A stretch of 64,000 nucleotides of DNA from Embiotoca jacksoni (GCA_022577435.1 JAKOON010000013.1:2935001-2999000), one strand, 5' to 3'; shown: positions 12,690 to 27,253, counted from the first letter of the stretch. The notes: generated by a model not told the origin, from the sequence alone. Made by a program: numbers and translations.

Positions 12690-12810
12690 CGGCGGCAGTG
12701 CTGTCAGCTGGCGCAGTGGTCCCATCAGCGCAAGAAGAGTGATGTGATAAATTACAGGGTTAAAGAGCTGCCATAGGGTGACTGACACAAGGCCATCACA
12801 GCCCGGCCTC

Positions 12811-12814
<4 letters not shown>

Positions 12815-12893
<79 letters not shown>
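12815..12893. repeat. (CA)39 microsatellite
   Basis: Perfect array, one of the longest in the window. Confidence 0.95.
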
Positions 12894-12895
<2 letters not shown>

Positions 12896-15192
12896 CTCTG
12901 GGTAAACTTGTCTGTCAGTCTTCCCCTCCCTTTTCCTCTTTTTTTTTCCTCATGTACCTTCACTTATCGTCCCTCTGCCTACTTGTCCTTTGCCTTTTTT
13001 TGTTCCTTCCCCTCTTTTCTTGTCTCCCATGTTTTTTGAGGTACCTCCTATTAGAAATGCATTAAGCTTTCTGACCCCCCGTTCACTCTCTCTTTCTGTC
13101 AACCCTCCTCGTTCTTTGTCTCATCTCTCTCAGGACAGTATTTCAGCATCTGGTTTTCTCTCTCTCGCAGTTTGCACCTCGCCCTTTACCGTCTCTCTTA
13201 AAGGACAAAGTCTCAAATCTTTGGACGACCTCCCCCCCCCCCCTCCCCGCCACAAGTTTTATCTCTCTCAGCTGCTGCCCGGTCTTGTTTTGGCTCTCGG
13301 AGAGAAACTTGGAAAAAAAACAAAAACCATGAGGAACACATACATAGACCGAGCAGAGAGCGCTCCCTCCCTCCCTCCCCCTCCCCCTCCCCCCACAGAG
13401 GGAGATAGGTAGGGTAAACGCCGGGTAATCGTGAGTGCATATTTTTCCAATCTGAGGGGTGCTTGGAGTTTCTGCCAAGTCTCAGGCACAAACTGCATGA
13501 ACACATGCACTCATGTATTCAGTAAACACACTCAGGTACTTAGATCAGTCCGACGTGGCACAAGCTCCAATCTCTAAAAAGCCTGATATGTGAACTCAAA
13601 CAGCACACGGGCGTATACGTATGCACGGAAAGGGCCGTACAGTATGATGCATGCTCTCCTATCTCTTCATACCCGAGGAAATATACACATTTACATACAT
13701 ATGAAGCAATGTACACAGACTCGCACAAGCGCGCTTATCGTCAGCATGTCCTGGAGGGACACGTCCCATCGAGCTCCCGGTGTCATATCAGAGCAAAGAG
13801 AGGGGGGGGACAAAATGTGAAACCAACATGCCAATGAACACAGAGTGACATAATGAGGAGTGAAAGAGTTACAAAACAAGGAATCCAAACACTGAGAGGA
13901 CTCTGATGTACATTATGGAACCACTGAGAAAACAGATAAAAGTGTCTCGTGCAAACTCTCAGGAGACGACCTGAGACATCATCAATATAAAGGACCAGTC
14001 TGTCACACTGTAAACATAATAAGGAGTTTAAATGATGAAAAAACAACAACAAAAAAAAGATATTGTTTTTGCAAATTGAATATTGTTTTTTGTCATTTGT
14101 ATCAGTTATGTGTTTGAACTTCAGTCCCCACGGGAATGTAAACAGGGAGTTGAACGATGTTGTGGATTCAGGGAGTGAAGCTGCGGACTACAACCTGTAT
14201 TTTTTCAGATTTGAGCAAATCAGCACCATTAAAAGTGCAATGAATTATCAAAAAGTAGTTTCTGTTCTGGAATGTAGTCGTGGATGTGCACACGGCTATC
14301 GATACCGAGGGAAACTTAAAATTGGGACAATTCTCATGCAGGTTCTGGTCATTAGTGGACACGAGAGATATTGATATCCTTGGAGAGTTTAAGTCACTCT
14401 GAATCTAAAAATATGCGTTCCATATTAATGTGTTTTAAAGAGTTTTATCAGGCAACAACCAGCGCTGCTGCTCGAACTTTCAGCCATGTTGGTGAGCAGG
14501 AACCTGGTAACTTCTAAAATCCATGAATCTGAGAGGATGCGGACGCAACTTCACATCAGATGCAGTTAAGTCACGGAGCAGCTTTGCAATTTTGACATTG
14601 TTCTTCTCATTTTAATGATATGATGAAGTGAAAACAATAATAGCACCAGAGAACAATATTTCCAGAAAATACATTTGATTTTTTTTTATACTAGTGGTAA
14701 TTTCTGATCATTGATCGTCACCTACACACCGTTCTTTATTTTTTTTATTTTTTTTATTTCTACACCATCGTTTGTACAAATAATACAATTTCTGGACAAC
14801 AGTTAACATCTTCAGGAGAAACTGGTCTGGGAGAAGGTATCTCAACAGCCACTAGCGACTTGTGGCAGCGGCTGGTAGAACCCGTTTTGCGCGCCGATGT
14901 TGATTTCGGAGATAAATCTGTACGTGCAGTTAAAAGAAACTCCCGCGGGACAACCTCGTCTGTGCCTTTTTCTTGGTTTATGAATGTAGGCTAGCTACGT
15001 AGCCTCAGTTATCCCCGTTCTTAATCCCTCCCGCTAAGCAACGATTTGTCAGTCAGCCTTCAATGGGAACAACACCAGGCCTGCTGCAGAGTTCTGTGGT
15101 CGACCATGCGGGTGTAGTGAACTTTGTAGCCTCTAGGTGTCACTAATGGGGCCTCAGAGTTTTAGTCAACTTCTATTCTTCCCCCGTCCCGA

Positions 15193-15222
15193 CTGTCTGT
15201 CTGTCTGTCTGTCTGTCTGTCT
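15193..15222. repeat. (CTGT)7 tetranucleotide repeat
   Basis: Perfect tetranucleotide array. Confidence 0.9.
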
Positions 15223-15397
15223 TTCAGTCACTCTGCTTCAGTGGTTTTGTTGAGGACCTTCAGGCGGTACTGAACTCGACCCGCTGAGAACAGATAAAGA
15301 GCGGACGAAGTGAAGACCTGGTTCTCCGGAGTGGAAGTGCTGCGAGGCCTCGCGGCAGTGTGTGCACTTAACCGTGCACACGCACACACCTCGTTTT

Positions 15398-15399
<2 letters not shown>

Positions 15400-15447
<48 letters not shown>
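15400..15447. repeat. (CA)24 microsatellite
   Basis: Perfect array. Confidence 0.95.
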
Positions 15448-15449
<2 letters not shown>

Positions 15450-15530
15450 TACAAGTATGATGTATCTCACTACAAGAGAGGGTTCGGTGGAGGAGATGGG
15501 CAAAGTGGCGCCAGGCAGCAGGCCGAAAAC

Positions 15531-15538
<8 letters not shown>

Positions 15539-15586
<48 letters not shown>
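15539..15586. repeat. (CA)24 microsatellite
   Basis: Perfect array, about 90 bp from the preceding one. Confidence 0.95.
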
Positions 15587-15588
<2 letters not shown>

Positions 15589-15795
15589 AGCCCATTGAGC
15601 TGTCAGCAGGGGAAGAATAGAGGTGATGGACAGGCAGAACAAAATGAGGTAAAGGTAACACTATTCAAGAGCCGGCGACAGGTACAGTCACTCTGTATGC
15701 ATGTGCATATGTGTGTGTCTGTGTGTTTTGCAGGACGTGTCAATCAGTGGGAAAATGAATCCGGAGTGACATGACTGCTGGGCAATCTCATTGTC

Positions 15796-15797
<2 letters not shown>

Positions 15798-15852
<55 letters not shown>
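15798..15852. repeat. (GT)27 microsatellite
   Basis: Perfect array, opposite orientation to its two left neighbours. Confidence 0.95.
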
Positions 15853-15855
<3 letters not shown>

Positions 15856-17878
15856 AAAAAAAAAAAAAACAGGAGATCACTTGAAACACCAGTTCATGTT
15901 TGGAGGGCATGAGGAGGTGACGAGTTGAAAAGTTCAGGAGTCCAGAGAGACGCAACAAGATGATTTTTTTTTTTTTTGCCTCCAACTGAAATAACTCACT
16001 GCAGCAAAAAAGAAAATTAGACTTAAACACAAACAAAAAACTAAAATTCTACAAACATACCAAGGAAACGTGGAGCGAGGATCATAACTGCCAAACACAC
16101 TTTTCTAGAAGTGATAGATTAGTTTTCTAATTATTTTCGCCAGAATATTGTTGTTAATTGTTTAGTTTATAAAAAGTCTGAAAATTAAGTTAACTATCTT
16201 TACTTTACTTGATAAGTCAACTTTTATTATACTAAATATTAAACTTAACTGATAGAGTGACAAATGGTTGTACTTACACATAGACTCCAGAATCCATCAG
16301 CACATCCTCACAGTTCAACATTTAACAATGATTAATAATGAACATTTATTGATATAAAATAATCTGGTAGGTATTCCTGTGGTCTTTCCTGCCATGTCGA
16401 CTAGTTGAAAGAGTCCGTTTTTATGACCAAAGAAAAAGCTTTAGATCTTCTCCAATAAAGAATAAGTGCAACTTTGCTTGAAAAAAAAAAAAAAAATCAA
16501 TACGGATCCCTATTCAAAATCTTTACAGATTATTTATTTGTACAGATACACAGCTGTCTTTTTGGTGTTTAAACATAGTTGTTTTTCCACAGAACTCCTA
16601 AAATGTGCGTCTTCTAGTGGTTGTTCGACTGCGAAGGAGATTGTACATTCACATGCGTTTTCTGAGTGGCACACTACCCAATTTAAAATTAGGATATCAA
16701 GTCAGCAGCCAACTAGCAGAGTAATGTAATTCTTCAACGTAATCTCGCAGCCTCTGTTTGTCACCGTGCTTTGTGTGTGCATGCGAGGGAGAGGGAGACG
16801 GACACGAGGAGACGGAGAGATGAGCGGAGGCTCTTCTAAGCAGATGTGTAAACGTCATTAGAGGAGGTAATGGAGGGAAGGGAGGTGGGAAAACTTACTC
16901 CAGCCGAGGTATTTACCCAACGCCTGGAGCAGAAACACAAACACGGCACCAGTAATGACTAAGACGGTGTGGCAATGGAAGACGGCGAGAAAAAAGGAGA
17001 TGTTTTTTGGGGGGGAGGGGGGGGGACGACTGTCCAATCAGGTCTCGATTAGGCACAAAATTTGGTTGGGAAAAAGACAAACAGCAAAAAAAAAAAAGAA
17101 GCGGCGGACAGCCGACTTGATTAAGCCGATGAAATGTTTTAACGATCTGAGATTTAAACATTCAAACGAGTTTCCACTCAACCGGCGATGATTGTCTTCA
17201 CCTTCTGTTCAGCTAATGGCTCTAATCCCGGCGAGTGTTTCACTAAAAGCCGGGTGCATCTGCCCCGGAGCAGCGCCCCAGGCCAGGGAAGACAATACTT
17301 CCAAACCAGCGGCACAATCGCATGCCGACTTCAAAAGAGATTCTCTGGGACCGTGAGCCTCTCCGGTGTCTGACCCCCCCCCCCCCACATCCCCCCACCA
17401 GCACAGAGAAGGTGACACGTGTCACGCTGACCGCGGTTTTGTTTATGTTGTTGGATTTTCCTTCTTTTATAAGCTGTTCGGTGCCCCGTTGTTTGCCCCT
17501 CACCTCCTGACCACAAACACACGTCTATAAACACATACACACACACACACACACAAATTATGAAATATGTCCATATGTGTGCGGACACACGCATGAAAAC
17601 ACAAAAACACGAGGCTCAAACCGATGAAAACCAACGAGTCCGTGTACAAATACTTACTCGGTGTGTGCAGCACATTCGCGCAGTCGTTACACAACTGATT
17701 TCACTCCGATGAAATACGAAATTTAAAAGGACAAACCCGTAAATATTTTTATAGTTTTGTTGCCGTCGACAAATCGCGGCAAAATGTTTGGGGACAAAAA
17801 CATCTTGGAGATCTATTTTTCGAGTCTGTACGCACCCACATAGACACATACAGCTTAGCTGAAGCTTTCCTGCTGTGC

Positions 17879-17880
<2 letters not shown>

Positions 17881-17967
<87 letters not shown>
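17881..17967. repeat. (CA)43 microsatellite
   Basis: Perfect array of about 87 bp. Confidence 0.95.
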
Positions 17968-17969
<2 letters not shown>

Positions 17970-19357
17970 GTCAGGGGCTCAGGAAGACGAGGGGGCCTTT
18001 AAAGTTGTTGTCAGATGCACAGAGCGAGATGGACCCCAGCAAAACGAAAGGTCACGGCGAACGTCCCCTAGACTTCTCAGCGGTCTTATTTCCCCGTCAC
18101 ACACTCACACACGCGCTGTCTGTCACCTGGGAGACGAGGCCATGACACCTCGGACACCTCTCGGCGGGACGCGCCTTCCCTTCTGCCTATCGGCGCCTCT
18201 GACAGGTTGACGTGGCGCCGAGTGGTGGGACGTCGATGGCACTCGGACCGAGAGGTCGCTTCTCTTTGCCGTGACCTCGGAAGATGGACGCCGGTGTCAT
18301 ATCTCTGCCACTCCCCCCCACCCCCCCCTCGCTCCCCCGCCTCACCCCTCTTTGCTGCAAAGCACTCTCCCGTCTGTAAGGTGAAATAAAATCCTTTCGA
18401 GCATCTACCCTCAGCTCCTCTTCACTTTACCTGGCAGTTGTCTGTCATACTTTATCACTGCAGGGTCAAAGAAACATTTAGTGTGATCTCAAGGCGAGCC
18501 AGTGGGGTTTTGGACTTTCTATTTATTTATTTCGAAGTTCTATTCAGGGACTACAAGCAAAAACAATCAACGGAATAAAACTAATTCTATGACGGCAACC
18601 GCAATAATCAAATGTTCTTCTAAAATCAGCATTATTATTGTTATGAAACGGCCTAACTTGTCTGACCATCCGTCAAAACTCCTGAAGGTATTCAGTTGAC
18701 AATGCAGTTAAATCCCCAAAGTATAATTTACTATTAATGAAATGTAATTTACTTGATAATAGAAAACTAATTACGAGTTGAATGAAACCTTTCTTTCTGC
18801 CGTTTAGGGACAAATTTTGGATTTTTCTTAATAGCAGGAAAACCAGTTAAGTCAACTGCTTTCATAGGGACTTTTTAAAAGGTTAAAAGTAGTAAAAATG
18901 GAAACACTTTTTTTTTTAAGGCTCTGAAAACCACAAACAAATTCATATTTACTTTCACCTCATGCTCAAGTACGTTTACTTTTGAAGATACGCGGGCATT
19001 GCATGACTTGTTTTCCACGTTCAGTCACAATAAGTTTGACGTTGGACACATGACACATGATGAAGATGAGGAAGACACAACCAGTTTCCCTCTGGTTGTC
19101 ATGACAGGTACGCGGCGTAGTCATACAAATACACGGCAACACTTTGCTTGAAAAGACAGTTGGCAAAATAGGAAATAAAGTCTTTTGTTCCTCTACAGCT
19201 TCCCGACACACTTTGAGCGTTGGGGGGTGAGGGGGGGGGGGGGGGAAGTACTTCCTGTCTGATAATTTGTCGCCTGCAGTAAAGGGTCAGTCAAGCTGCT
19301 GCTGATGTTTGAAATCAGCAGAATGGAAGCCCCCGAAATAAGACAACCGTGCGCACA

Positions 19358-19359
<2 letters not shown>

Positions 19360-19443
<84 letters not shown>
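19360..19443. repeat. (AC)42 microsatellite
   Basis: Perfect array. Confidence 0.95.
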
Positions 19444-19444
<1 letters not shown>

Positions 19445-19558
19445 CTGGCTATTCTCCATCTGTCAGAAAGCCCAAACATCCAGCAGTGCGTGAAAACACC
19501 CGTGCCCTACCCAACACTCGCCCTCAGAGAGTACAGTCATTATGGCCTGTGCCCCATC

Positions 19559-19587
19559 ACGCACACAGACACACACACACACACACG

Positions 19588-19618
<31 letters not shown>

Positions 19619-19640
19619 GCGCACACACACACACACACAC
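19559..19640. repeat. (CA)n microsatellite, interrupted
   Basis: CA repeats with GA and CG interruptions. Confidence 0.9.
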
Positions 19641-19746
19641 GAGCGCGCTGACTTAAAACACACACTCGCACTGACACCCTGTTTGTCAGTGTTGTGCTCT
19701 GCCCTCAAGAAGCCAAGAAGTCCCATCTTCACTTCACTTCACTTTG

Positions 19747-19760
19747 ACACACACACACGC

Positions 19761-19801
<41 letters not shown>
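19747..19801. repeat. (CA)n microsatellite, interrupted
   Basis: CA run with two CG interruptions. Confidence 0.9.
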
Positions 19802-19804
<3 letters not shown>

Positions 19805-22800
19805 GGGGAAATTCTACCAGCCTGATTTCTGTTGTGTGTGCAGGACAATAGTGGGGCTCTGCCTGTGCTGCTGGGTCAAGTCATGTCTTGTCAGACCCTG
19901 TATCCTCTTCCCATTGAGCCCGACGGTTGTGAGTACCACAGGGTCCTGCGCTGGGCCCCATGTTAAACACATTCACCCTGCAGTTAGACTCCGCTGACGT
20001 AAAGAGACCGGGCTCGTCTTTCACATCAAACGGCCGCACAACCCCACGCCCACAATTCAAATAAAGTTCACAGCGGGGTTTTTTTGCAGGTTAAACAGCA
20101 ACAGCTGGCTGTCAGAAATATGAACAGCGGCTTTTTAAGTTGTTTTTTTTTGTGCCCTTTTTGACGAATTTCTCCTCCTTTCCCGCGTACGATGGTATTT
20201 CTTTTACCCGTCAGCAGTTAAAACAACACGTGGCAGTAAAACATCAGCCTGGGAGGGCCGTCGTTTCCACGAGGAAGCTATTCGATGACGTGCAACTAGA
20301 CTGCGAATACAGCACAAAAATATCGCCTCGTTATATATCAATGAACATATTTTAACAATAGCGTCCAGCCAGCGAGGGGCCTGGACGTCCCGTGCTGGAG
20401 TCGCACAGTTTCAACGTGCCATGTGCTGCTCTGCGGCGTCCCACGAACGTGTGCGTGGTGACGATCGCGGACAGTGTAGATGAATTAGCGTGCGACCACT
20501 GTGACAAATTTCCCACCGCCATTCTGTGTGTACCTCCCCCCCCACACACACACACACACCCCACCCCCCCCAAAACCTCCCACCTCCTCTCCCCAAAACA
20601 CATACGTGGGCTTAACGTCGCCTGGGCGGGCCGATCCCGCCGGCTCGCTGTCGGCACGGCAACGAGCGCTATCCTGGCTAACATCTGCTGCACGACCCGG
20701 GGCCACTCAGAATGGGCCTTAATCCCCACACAGCCATGTTGTGGGGGGAAAACATTCTTTCCTTTTTTTTTTTTTTTTTTTTAGAGAGTGCAGACAAACA
20801 GGGACGAGCGGCGTGGCTGGTAACCTGCAGGCAACCGGCCTCTTGGAAGGACCAGGAATGTTGTCGGTTACGTGGCCCCCAATTGTGCCGCAGCCCATTA
20901 TGGGTGTGCAGAGGGGTGTGACCGCCAGCATCGGCAGCGAGTTGCCGTCACCGGTCCAGTTGGATGGATTTGGGTTTTGAAGTTAATGAAAGGTGGTGCG
21001 AGTGGGCGAGCTGGGGCGTTTTTTTTTTTGTTTTTTTTTCCAGCCAGCCTTGTTGTGTTAAAACAACAGTTGCATTGATATATAAAAAAAAAAAAAAAAA
21101 AAACATTCCACCCTCTCCTATGTGACTCTGCCGCCACATCGACCGGCTGTGCGTCCAGGACACTGTTGCTGCCGCATTTCTGGTCACCCTTCAGTGAGTT
21201 TCGAGTGTGTCGGTTGCTGTCAACGGCGAAGGGGGGAAAGGAGAGCGAGCTTTCAGCTAGGTCTGATGCAGAATGTCAACATGTGGTAATTTGGTGCCCC
21301 CTAGTGGTGGCCACTAGGGAAGAGGTGCAGTAGAAAGACAAAAAAAAAAAATAAAAAAAAAAAAAACGAGCTAGAGACACCCAGATACTCCCACCAAGAA
21401 TCATTCAAAGTCACAACACGACAGGTGAACGTCACCTCTCCGAAAACAAGCCGAGCCACGACCCTTCACGTTACCGCTTCTGATAAAGATCTCCTTCGGG
21501 CGGTGACGCACAGAGGAAATGAAGACGCAGCCCCATCAATCAGTCCATCAACTGCTGTGAAATATGTATTTGTCTTAATATGGAGTTTGATTCCATCAAA
21601 TCCATTTCACGGACCATTTCCCTATGCAAACACCTCTGGGAGAACGAGGGAGGGAGAGTGGCGGAGAGGAGTCGAGGCTCGATCGGAGGAGGAAACGCAC
21701 CTCCGAGGACGGCTCAGTGTGTGTGTGTACATTAGGAGATTTAATTGAATAGTTCTGCATCAGTGCCAAGAAGTTAGTTAGTGAGGTCTGTGTTCTTTCT
21801 GATTGAGGGCTTGGCTATGGTTTTTTTTGTGGGTTTTTTTCACCAACACTTGGCTCGAAACGAAGTCCTTCTCCGGTTTCACTCGCAGACAGACAGTGAG
21901 ACAGACTACGACCTAATAAGGCCGATCGGAAACATTCGTACACCTCCAGGCCCAAACGGGCCGAAACCGCACAATTATAAAAGCTTCGATGGATCTGCAA
22001 GCTTGTTCTGGGAGAAAAAAACAAAACAATTCATGATTTATCAGCTTTGCAAAGGTGTATTTAGAAGATGTTCGCAGTTCTGTTTAGCTTACTAAATGAG
22101 TTATTGGGTTAAACTTAAGTCATATAGCAACTAAATAAAAAGGAAAAATAAAAAAAAAACACAACACGCAACTATTTGGGCGAAAAAGAGTCTGATCCTG
22201 ACGACTATTTTTTTGGTGTGAATCATCATAGAAAAGCCTTTTAAAAGGCGACACAATGGTTTTCATGAGACGGATGATTTCTTTCCTGATGGTTTTTAAT
22301 ATGATCTCCATGTATCACAATCACTTTGGGAATTGTGTTTTAAAAGAGATATGTTATATAGATGTTATAGAAACAGTCTGTACGCTTTCGAGGCGTATGT
22401 TGCTGCATTATGCTCCAGCCAAAGCCATTGATTTATATAAATACATATTTATTATATAGCAGTGAGGTTAGCCTCGCAAAAAGTACAGTCTTGTATTAAA
22501 CTGTACTATTAACATTTTTGTTAAAGCAAAAAAAAAAGTGTCAAATAGTTATCCAATTTCAGTACGAGTCTTTGAATTGACAACTGTCTGGTCATAATCC
22601 CAGTTCTTAAAGGCAAGACTACAGCTGCAGCAACAAGTGCTTCTGCAGAGTCTTTAATACAAATCCATCAACCACCTCTGTCCAAGTGCTAGGAGAAGTG
22701 ACAGCCAGGAAGCGACTGGTTACCTACAGCCGTATACTGACACCTAGTGCATTATCACGGTTACTGCGAATTACAAGCAAACGACAGGACGGGGCCACGG

Positions 22801-23632
22801 GGTTCATTTTAAACAACACAGCTACTGTCTGCATTACAGTGTAGATAACAAAGGCACAATAATCATCTGCTCCACCTGATCTAAAGCCTCATCAGCTGAT
22901 CTGAGAACTGGAAGACACAGACACACCCCCAATGTGAAAGGTGATGGCACAGGGATACAGAAGTTAAATGTGATGGGAGATAGCAGTGACGATGATGTAA
23001 TTATCTGCTTTGTGTTTTGTTGTTTTTTTTGTATTGTATGTGTTGTTTGCGAGTGCACTTTGTGTGTATGCAACCTGCTATCTCCCCGTGTCTGCTGGTA
23101 CACTGCGAGGGCTATTTGGTCCAGCAAGGCAGATAAGAGGGCGATATTGAGGCCGGCGGGTGTGCCGGCTATCTGCCTCCCGGCTGCCGACGTAACAGGG
23201 TCACTCAGGTGCACTCTGCAGGGACAAGTGGAGGAGCGGAATAAGTGGGAAGATAAAGTGGGAGCGGACACACAGGGCGGAGATGAGGGAGGTGTAAAGA
23301 CGAGGGAACAAAAAAAAAAAACACACACAAAAAAAAAAAAAAGAGGAGGAGATGGAGTGGACAAAGGACATGCCGTCGTGCACTTTCTCAAGATTTTCCC
23401 AGCTCGGAGCGTGACGGTGTATGTAACGGCGTACGGGTGCATGTGTAAAATCTAGGCATCGCCGGGCATCGAGCACGCTCACTCTCCCAAGTGCGTGTAT
23501 ATATGTGTGTATATATATATGCGTGTGTATATGTGTGTGTGTGCGGCTCAGGATTTGTGCACGTGTGAACTTTGCCTCCCCACCCTCGCTTCAGTGGGGC
23601 TCCAAAACACCCACAATGCCGATTGTTTTCAC

Positions 23633-23634
<2 letters not shown>

Positions 23635-23705
<71 letters not shown>
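23635..23705. repeat. (CA)35 microsatellite
   Basis: Perfect array; the last one before a dinucleotide-poor stretch that includes mdh1. Confidence 0.95.
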
Positions 23706-23710
<5 letters not shown>

Positions 23711-26326
23711 GGATCAGGCCAGTGTGCAAACTGGCACCAGATATTATCGTGTGTGCCGCTGCTGTTTTTGGTTGCATTCTGATTTCCTTTCTTACAAAGA
23801 CAAAGTATGCCTAATCCCCTCATGTCAACTTGACTGCGGAGAAGAAACTAAACATCGGAGTCAGGCTCGTCAAATAACAGCAACAGCAGACTCCTCCAAA
23901 TGTGCATGTTCGCAACTGCCACATGTTTTCATTTCAAACTCGAGGGGGTTTCAGCTGATTTTTCGGTCGGTACGTAGGTTCAACGGATTCAAAAGTGCAC
24001 AAAAGGCAAATGAATATCTTGATAACAAACAATATTGCGGACAGACTGAGGGTTGCCCGACATCAGCAAAGTCGATCCCGGATATGAAGCTCCGTGTGGG
24101 CTCTTAAAAACGCAGAATGACGTCATCTTTAAGCAGCTAAAACAGAAGTACGACAGGGGAACAGCGGACAAACTCAAATACCAGCATGTTTTCTACCAGA
24201 TTCATCAATACGGATGTTGAGCGGCACATTTAAATCTATATATAGATTCAGGGCTCCGTCAGTGTCAGTCTTGTAATGTCACGGCAGCAACAAAGAGAGG
24301 TTAAGAGAGTGATCAATACTTAACCGGCCCTGCACTTCACAAGGACTATAACAATATAAAGTGTAACATAATCAAAAGGCTTAAATAAAAGATTAACCTC
24401 CGGTTCAGTTTTCTTTTAATCTTCCCTCAGGCGTTAATGTTTTTATTCCTGATGTCTTGCGTGCGACAGGTGGCGTCATTTCTACACTTCGGGACAGAAA
24501 AACTTTTACTCCTCGGGACCAACCAGTCAAAAGGTACGAAAGGTTTCGAAGGGATCAAGTTTGCGAATTAATTCTAGTATTTAGCTCTGAAACTTTTTCA
24601 TTACCTCAAACTAAATATTATAATTTTCCAACATGGCACACTAAAATATAAACAATTATGTTTTGTTCAAGTCTTACAGCAGCATTCTTTGTTCTGTGCA
24701 AACTATTCCTAGACTATCTTTGCAGTTTTTTTTTACAGGTCATCATTAAAATAAAACGTAATGATGTCAATTTTGCAGCATTAATTGATTTCCTTTTGGT
24801 CACTTTGGGGCAACGCAGCAAACAGTAAACACACCACTGACATATTATCACCTAACGTCACTTGATACTGTTAATATGAGAATATAGTCTTACAATCTTT
24901 TTAAATTCCATTACTTTATCATAATTCCCCCTAAAAAGGTAACTGATTGTGTTGCTTAGCGCATAAAGAAAAAAAGCGAAACACAAGTAATGTTCAACTG
25001 ATACTAAATGTTACGAGACAACTGCAAGCAAAACATTGTTAGGAGGATGCCACTCGTCCTTCACCTATCTGGGCAGCGGACAACGTCTTACTTAGTCTGG
25101 AAATAGCAGGCAATTAAATAAAAAAATTAAAAAAAAGAAGACATTTCAAGGCCAATCCAATTAATCTAATATACCTACAGTGTGATTAAACAACAGCGCT
25201 TTGTCACAGATCGCTGTGAGCACCTCTCTGTCCTGTACCGACACCCATGACACAAGCACACGCCACGCAGAGGGGTAAAAAAAAAAAACACAAAAAAAAC
25301 GTAACCGGAGCTCGGGGGAACGCTGTCAGGCCGCGGCAGCTGTTTCAAACAGCGATGAATCCGGGCTTCAAACACAGAACCTTTTGAGAAGGGAAGTGTC
25401 CGTGTCAGCCGCCCGTCACCGGCAGATGGGAGCATGAAAAGCAAGGCTGGTTTTGGAGGCTTCGGATGGAGGATCGGTGGCGGGTGGAGTTTATTTTGTG
25501 TCATTAGTTTAGAGGCAGAACAGTGGGAGAGAGGACAAATATTAGGATGACATAAGACAGCTAGACACTGTCTTTTAACAACAGTATTATCACCACCCCG
25601 CTGTCAGTAAAAACTGAACTCAAATTATCATCTAGGAGGCTTAAAAACATTTACGTGTGTCATTAAACTTTTGTGGAAGTAGAGAAAAAAAACAACTTAT
25701 TAACAACTTTCCAACAAATCCTATATCATCCTTTTATTGCAATATAATATATAAAATGCCCCAGGGATATCAATTATATCTAGTTTATTTACATTTGTGA
25801 TGTTATCATGATCTTATTTTGTAAGACAGCGTGTCAGCAGTCCTCATGATCCCTGATAACCAGACAGGTCACGACACTACAGACTCCAATTTTCCACCAC
25901 TATGCATGTTATTTATTTTATTTTTTTTACTGTTTCAACACAGAAACGCAGACAACCATTCATACTCACATTCAGGCCAATTTAAAATCACCAAATAACC
26001 CCAAGAGTTGTACTCATTTGTGCGTCCCACAAGTGACTGAATCTATGAAGGATAAAGTAAACAAATAAATAAAATCTGTTTCAACCAGTGACTAGTTATA
26101 AGATCACAGTCTGATGCCAGCCGGTGTGTAACACCATCTCCTCTGCGTTTTGTTCAGGTCATGTAATGAGCCTGTAATGAGATTGTGAAATATTGATGAC
26201 CAGGCTCAGATAACACTGCTCTTAAAACACGATAGTAAAAATAAACACTTTACGTTTCTTTTCCATAAAGAACCACAGAGGAAGAGACAGATTTGCAAAC
26301 AGATAAAACTCGAATAAATCCTGTTA

Positions 26327-26350
26327 AATAATAATAATAATAATAATAAT
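26327..26350. repeat. (ATA)8 trinucleotide repeat
   Basis: Perfect array near the wdpcp/mdh1 promoter region. Confidence 0.9.
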
Positions 26351-26550
26351 TTAACAACAGAATAAAGAGAGATGGGCAATCTTTCACTTATTAGTCTGCT
26401 TCACCCTGTTGTCCCTTATTGCTTCTGAGAAACAAAGACTGTCTGATATTTGATGACTTTTAAATAAAATAAATAAAAGTTTGGGAGTCAATCAAACACT
26501 CAAATGAAACCAAATGAAGTAATAAGTCAGTTTGACTGTCATCAACTTAC

Positions 26551-26700
26551 CTTTAGTTAAAAGTTGTTCTTGCTGCTTCTTCAGTGTTTTGTCGGCGTTT
26601 TTCCTTTCTTATTATTATTATTATTATTATTTTAACTTAATAAGTTAACACGTGCTTTTCACCGTAAACATCACCGAGTTGCTCTGCTTCCGTCCAGGTT
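26551..26700 (-). other. wdpcp: candidate non-coding first exon of wdpcp
   Basis: On the minus strand the sequence ACTAAAG|GTAAGTTG gives a near-ideal splice donor, with the last exon base at 26551. It lies about 0.7 kb upstream of the mdh1 ATG, in the divergent orientation expected for the wdpcp promoter. The right end (TSS) is a guess. The exon would contain the (ATT)n run at 26610-26633 and would splice over about 18 kb to 8337. Confidence 0.35.
26610..26633. repeat. (ATT)8 trinucleotide repeat
   Basis: Perfect array inside the candidate non-coding wdpcp exon. Confidence 0.9.
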
Positions 26701-27253
26701 TGATAACGCCACGGTAGAGGTTTATATTGAACACGTTTCATCTCGTGAGGATAACTTGTAGAAACTTAACTACGCTTAATAAAATCGGTCGTTTGTTGAT
26801 CTTCATGACGAGAAGCGAAGCTGAAGTTAACCCGACGAGCGTCGTTTGCTTAGCTCGCTTAGCTAGCCAGCTGGCTGGAATCAGGTCGCTAAGCAACTGC
26901 AAAAAAAAAAAAAAGGCTAATGCTAACTAGCACCGCCGTAGGAGCGTGGTACACAAAAACCAGCGATGCAAATTCATATCCGGTGGAGGGTTTTTGTACC
27001 CGATAGGTAAACGCGTTAATGTTAATTTCATCTTTTTTTTTTTTTTTTTCGAGACTCGTTTCTTCGTTTTTGACGATGAACTACAGAAACGATGTAAAAA
27101 AAAACAAAAAAACTACAATTACCCACAAACCCCTCCGTCTGCCGTCCGTCGGTTCCAAGTGTCGCGATGAACCGACGGCGTTAAATAGGAGCGAGCTGCG
27201 GCTTGACCGGACGAGTGGGGAGCGACAGCAGCGTCCCGGGACACCGTGTCAGT
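26640..27253. promoter_or_regulatory. presumed divergent promoter region wdpcp / mdh1
   Basis: Holds a CACGTG E-box at 26649-26654. CpG-richer sequence begins here compared with the flanking introns. A TATA-like TTAAATAG lies at 27181-27188, about 70 bp before the mdh1 ATG. In mammals WDPCP and MDH1 share a head-to-head promoter; the same arrangement is inferred here from orientation and spacing. No transcription start can be seen directly. Confidence 0.5.

Larger units (their letters stand above)
8338..26550. other. long gene-free stretch, probable 5' UTR intron of wdpcp
   Basis: About 18 kb without a supportable coding exon on either strand. It is crowded with (CA)n/(GT)n arrays up to 23.7 kb. 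Open frames here are mostly translations of dinucleotide repeats. Confidence 0.55.

Noticed and set aside
22830..23455. Long overlapping frames on both strands near 23 kb
   Set aside because: Bounded by A-runs and microsatellites; no splice-supported exon and no recognisable protein motif.
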